Assembly (NCBI GenBank): GCA_947089905.1
Contig: CAMUMG010000001.1
Span: 248,001 to 312,000, forward strand
Origin: an uncultured Lachnospiraceae bacterium
GTDB lineage: Bacteria > Bacillota > Clostridia > Lachnospirales > Lachnospiraceae
Reading direction: 5' to 3'
Length of the DNA stretch: 64,000 bases
Numbering within the stretch: position 1 is the stretch's first letter; the number at the start of each line of letters is the position of its first letter. Below are positions 60,699 through 64,000 of this stretch, piece by piece. The notes beneath the pieces were generated by a model. The model was not told the DNA's origin and did not search any database. It saw only the letters and a list, made by a program, of their open reading frames with translations. The position numbers and the translations under genes are program-made.

Positions 60699-61787
60699 AT
60701 GAAAAGAAGATCATCCAAATTATCCAAATTATCAATTTCATCAAAATTTATTCTACGTACTTGTTTGGTTCTTTGTATTGTCTTGATTTTTATTTCCTTT
60801 CGATACAAAGAAGCATTTCATCCAGTTAAGACCTTTGCAGGAAATCTTATCACTCCCATGCAGAAGGGATTAAATACAGTAGGTAATTATATTTCAGATA
60901 AACTAGATGCGTTTCAAGACATAAAGCAGTTAGCTTCTGAAAAAGAACGCTTAGAAAAAGAAGTAGAAAATTTAAAAGCATCCAATATCTCTTTAGTAAA
61001 AGATCAGTATGAATTAGATAGTTTAAGAGCACTATATTCCGTTGGAGAAAAATATGCAGACTATCCTAAAGTTGCTGCTCATGTTACGAGTAAAGATTCC
61101 AATAGCTATTATAATATCTTTACGATTGATAAAGGAACAAACGATGGAATTGAAGTAGATATGAATGTTTTAGCCGGAAATGGACTGTGTGGAATTGTCA
61201 TTGAAGTCGGAAAAAATTATGCAAGAGTGCGTTCTATTATTGACGACGCAAGCTATGTCAGTGGAATGTTTTTAAAAACTTCAGATACTTGTGATGTCAA
61301 AGGAGATTTAAAGTTATTAGATTCTGGCTATATTTTAGTAGAAGCGATCAGTACAGATGCTAAGATTGATGAGAATTATGAAGTGGTTACTTCTTTAATC
61401 AGCGATAAGTATCTTCCGGGTATTCTCATTGGATTTATCAGTAATATTGAATTAGATTCCAGCAATATGACAAAACGGGCGTATCTTACGCCCGTCGTAG
61501 ACTTTGAACATTTAGAAGAAGTTTTAGTAATTACTAAATTAAAAGAACCATTAGAAGAATTATCCGAAAAAGATATTTCTGATCGTATTTTAGAACAGGC
61601 AGCTAGTTTAAATGATACTAATCGAGCAACTGTTTCAGAGCAATTAAACTCTAGTCTTAGTTCAAAAAATAAAGCGACCTCTATTTTAAATCAGATTTCA
61701 AAATTATCAAAAGAAGAGCAGATAGCTTTGAAAGAGCAGTTGGATGCGTTATTAAATTCAGAAAGCAGGGATGAAAACACACCGTGA
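60699..61787 (+). CDS. mreC: Rod shape-determining protein MreC
   Basis: The 362-residue protein has one helix (FILRTCLVLCIVLIFISFRY), a coiled coil (LASEKERLEKEVENLKASNI) and the beta-barrel domains of MreC (YYNIFTIDKGTNDGIEVDMN, NGLCGIVIEVGKNYARVRSI). It links MreB to PBP2. A Ser/Asn/Lys-rich C-terminal tail beyond residue 290 is longer than usual. AGGAGG upstream; it overlaps mreD by 4 bases. Confidence 0.93.
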   Translation: MKRRSSKLSKLSISSKFILRTCLVLCIVLIFISFRYKEAFHPVKTFAGNLITPMQKGLNTVGNYISDKLDAFQDIKQLASEKERLEKEVENLKASNISLVKDQYELDSLRALYSVGEKYADYPKVAAHVTSKDSNSYYNIFTIDKGTNDGIEVDMNVLAGNGLCGIVIEVGKNYARVRSIIDDASYVSGMFLKTSDTCDVKGDLKLLDSGYILVEAISTDAKIDENYEVVTSLISDKYLPGILIGFISNIELDSSNMTKRAYLTPVVDFEHLEEVLVITKLKEPLEELSEKDISDRILEQAASLNDTNRATVSEQLNSSLSSKNKATSILNQISKLSKEEQIALKEQLDALLNSESRDENTP

Positions 61788-62284
61788 TACGTATTATACT
61801 AACGGCAATAGGAATCGTAATGGGATATTTACTTCAGAGTACCGTTTTGCCGCAGTTAGCTGGGGTTTTTCCAGATGTTTTAATTATTCTAGTAGTAGCG
61901 GCTGGATATACCCGTGGACAGATGGCAGGAATGATGACAGGATTGTTTTCTGGACTGCTGTTAGATTGTAGTGTAGGAAGCATTGTAGGGCTATATGCCG
62001 CATTTTATTTATTGATTGGATATCTGATTGGATTTAGTAATAAAGTCTACGATAGAGATGATTACATTATGCCAATTACATTTATTGGACTTAGTGAATT
62101 TGTTTATAATAATTTATATTATGTAATCAATTTTTTACTGCGGGGAAGATTAGATTATGGATATTATTTAGGACGTATTATGTTGCCACGTACTATATAT
62201 ACATTGGCAGTTGGTATTGTATTATATAAATTTTATCATAGTATACATCATTTTTTGCTTCGCTTGGAACAAAAGGAGGAATAA
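61784..62284 (+). CDS. mreD: Rod shape-determining protein MreD
   Basis: The 166-residue membrane protein has about five to six helices (ILTAIGIVMGYLLQSTVLPQ, PDVLIILVVAAGYTRGQMAG, GLFSGLLLDCSVGSIVGLYA), the normal size and pattern for MreD, a partner of MreC and PBP2. Its ATG overlaps the mreC stop. Confidence 0.9.
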   Translation: MIRIILTAIGIVMGYLLQSTVLPQLAGVFPDVLIILVVAAGYTRGQMAGMMTGLFSGLLLDCSVGSIVGLYAAFYLLIGYLIGFSNKVYDRDDYIMPITFIGLSEFVYNNLYYVINFLLRGRLDYGYYLGRIMLPRTIYTLAVGIVLYKFYHSIHHFLLRLEQKEE

Positions 62285-62287
62285 ACA

Positions 62288-64000
62288 TTGTTTGATATAT
62301 TTTTAGATAAGGTGAAAGCATTATTTTCATCCAGACTGATTCCATTGGCAATGATTTTTGTCACTTTGTTTGTTCTTTTGATCTATCAGGTATTTCAAAT
62401 GCAGATTGTACAAGGAGTTGCAGCTGCAGAGGAGGAAGAATATAAAAGCATTGCGGAGAGAGATATTAAAAGTACACGTGGACTGATCTTTGATCGAAAT
62501 GGGAATCTTTTAGCTTATAATGAATTAAAGTATGCTGTTGTGATGAGTGATACAGGAGTTTTAACAACAAATGCAGAAAAAAACGCAATGTTATATCGTT
62601 TGATAAAATTGTTAGAAAGATATGGAAATGAATTAGAACTAGATTTTTGTATTTATTTAGATGAAAATGGCGAATTGGCATTTAACGTTAGTGGAAATGC
62701 AGAATTACGTTTTAAAAAGAATGCCTATTGCCTTACTTCGGTTAATAAATTAACCGAAGAACAACGTAACGCAACTGCACAAGAAGTTTTTGATTTTTTA
62801 CGTAATGGAACTGGAATGTTTCAGATATCTGGTAGTTATTCAACTGAAGATATATTAAAGATTATGACAATTCGTTATACAATGATGATACAGCCAAAAG
62901 AACAGGCTTACGATCAGTTTACATTAACTTCAAATGTAACAGCGGAAACGGCTGCTGCTATTAAAGAAAATATGTCTGAACTTCCGGGTGTAGAAGTACA
63001 ACAACAGACATATCGTGTTTATAATGATGCAAAGTATTTTGCTCATATCATTGGATATACTGGATTGATTAATACAACAGAACTAGAAACTTATAATGAA
63101 CAATTAGGAACAGAAAAATATAAATCTACCGATGTTGTAGGAAAAAGTGGAATTGAAAAATCCATGGAAGAGTATTTATCTGGAACAAAGGGTGTTGAGT
63201 TACTAACAGTTAATAATTCGAATAAAATTATTGAAACTTCTGTTCAAAAAGAACCTGTTGCTGGATATAATATTTATCTTTCCATTGACAGAGAACAACA
63301 AATTGCCTACTATCATATTTTAGAACGTAATTTAGCAGCGATTTTACTATCGAAATTAAATAATGGATATAATTATGGAACAAAGGGAACAAAGGCTTCA
63401 GGAATTTTAATTCCTATTTATGAAGTTTATAATGCCTTGATTTCGAATAATGTTATAGATATTACACAATTTAAGAAGGCAGATGCAACGGATTTAGAGC
63501 GAACCGTTTACTCCTATTTTGAAGAAAAGAGAGATTCCATTTTTAATCAACTTCAAAAATTGATGGCAGCTAACAGTACAGTAACAAATTCGGCAGCAGG
63601 AGAGGAAATGGAAGAATATCTTGACTATGTTTATCAGTCAATGAAACAAAATGGAGTTGGACTGGTAGTAGATTCAGCAGTCAATAAAACTGATCCAATG
63701 TATTTAGATTATGTAAATAATAAAATTAGTTTAAGTCAGTATCTACAATATGCTATTACACAAAACTGGGTTGATCTATCTGCTCTTGAAACTGGTTCGG
63801 AATTTTTTACTCCTGTAGAATACTATGAAAGAATGTTAGAAAAAACATTTGATTATTTATTAGATGATAAAGAATTTGAAAAAAAGATCTATCGTACTCT
63901 TATATTTACACAAAGATTATCCGGAACTCAAATTTGCCTTTTATTATTTGATCAAGGTGTGTTAGAATATAAAGAAGAAGATTATAACAATTTAAGAAAT
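62288..64000 (+). CDS. Penicillin-binding protein 2 (elongation transpeptidase), 5' part
   Basis: Starting at TTG 62288 with AAAGGAGGA upstream, the frame is open to the window edge (571 codons). It has a short basic start and one helix (LIPLAMIFVTLFVLLIYQVF), the PBP dimerisation domain (STRGLIFDRNGNLLAYNELK, IIGYTGLIN, VVGKSGIEKSMEEYLSGTKG) and the beginning of the transpeptidase region (SIDREQQIAYYHILERNLAA). The SxxK active site lies beyond the window. Elongation-specific PBP2 acts with MreBCD. A long middle region is typical of clostridial PBP2. Confidence 0.9.
   Translation, partial: MFDIFLDKVKALFSSRLIPLAMIFVTLFVLLIYQVFQMQIVQGVAAAEEEEYKSIAERDIKSTRGLIFDRNGNLLAYNELKYAVVMSDTGVLTTNAEKNAMLYRLIKLLERYGNELELDFCIYLDENGELAFNVSGNAELRFKKNAYCLTSVNKLTEEQRNATAQEVFDFLRNGTGMFQISGSYSTEDILKIMTIRYTMMIQPKEQAYDQFTLTSNVTAETAAAIKENMSELPGVEVQQQTYRVYNDAKYFAHIIGYTGLINTTELETYNEQLGTEKYKSTDVVGKSGIEKSMEEYLSGTKGVELLTVNNSNKIIETSVQKEPVAGYNIYLSIDREQQIAYYHILERNLAAILLSKLNNGYNYGTKGTKASGILIPIYEVYNALISNNVIDITQFKKADATDLERTVYSYFEEKRDSIFNQLQKLMAANSTVTNSAAGEEMEEYLDYVYQSMKQNGVGLVVDSAVNKTDPMYLDYVNNKISLSQYLQYAITQNWVDLSALETGSEFFTPVEYYERMLEKTFDYLLDDKEFEKKIYRTLIFTQRLSGTQICLLLFDQGVLEYKEEDYNNLRN

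Noticed and set aside
1-64000. CRISPR arrays, tRNA and rRNA genes, riboswitches
   Set aside because: I saw no regularly spaced repeats, cloverleaf or rRNA sequence, nor a riboswitch I could recognise, in either strand.

Overview
The window looks like chromosomal DNA of a low-G+C, spore-forming anaerobic Firmicute, most likely a Lachnospiraceae-type gut clostridium. The grounds are strong AGGAGG ribosome binding sites, AT-rich third codon positions, spoIVA, rubrerythrin, a sodium-pump decarboxylase operon and several glycosidases. Genus cannot be fixed from the sequence alone.

Left end (1-5.1 kb) is accessory and decayed. It holds the 5' end of a transposase-like gene, a secreted protein whose signal peptide has fallen out of frame, a nested inverted repeat and a rotted prophage lysis end: structural fragment, small phage proteins, a holin broken by one base and a truncated NlpC/P60-like lysin. 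Inside it sits an apparently intact type I toxin-antitoxin locus at 2605-2926, with a 32-aa holin-like toxin, a sequestered Shine-Dalgarno, a shared terminator and a convergent antisense promoter. Two HicB-type antitoxin genes without HicA follow, one of them broken.

Core block 1 (5.1-14 kb) has a secreted cohesin-like protein, a small BFD-type iron-sulphur protein, recA-recX with a LexA box, and a five-gene biotin-dependent Na+-pump carboxyltransferase operon that carries two carboxyltransferases.

Regulated accessory block (14-33.9 kb): a WYL regulator with two matching palindromes; a glycosyl-hydrolase-like exported protein; a LysR regulator divergent from an operon of lipoprotein acylase (stopped by one nonsense codon), adenylating ligase and ABC exporter; and a second operon (cyclophilin-like lipoproteins, DUF3737, LysE). 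The two operons share a LysR-type box placed identically over their -35 elements, so they are probably one regulon. Rubrerythrin, a LytTR/DUF3021 pair, an APH-type kinase, a truncated M3 peptidase, an EamA exporter and an acyltransferase follow.

Core block 2 (33.9-50 kb): amidase, RpiB-like isomerase, spoIVA behind an RBS-sequestering hairpin, an NlpC/P60 hydrolase, then a tight seven-gene run: membrane-anchored MutS-like ATPase, rnhA, mutS, GH3, mutL, miaA, GH29 fucosidase.

Island (50.0-57.2 kb) is visibly richer in G+C with different codon use, and its edges are scarred: ogt stub, alkA, AraC pseudogene, EamA exporter, PhoB/PhoR-type two-component system, Na/Pi cotransporter with PhoU domain and a cysteine-rich KTR stub. 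The window ends in core genes: a methionine gamma-lyase-like protein, radC, mreB, mreC, mreD and the start of PBP2.
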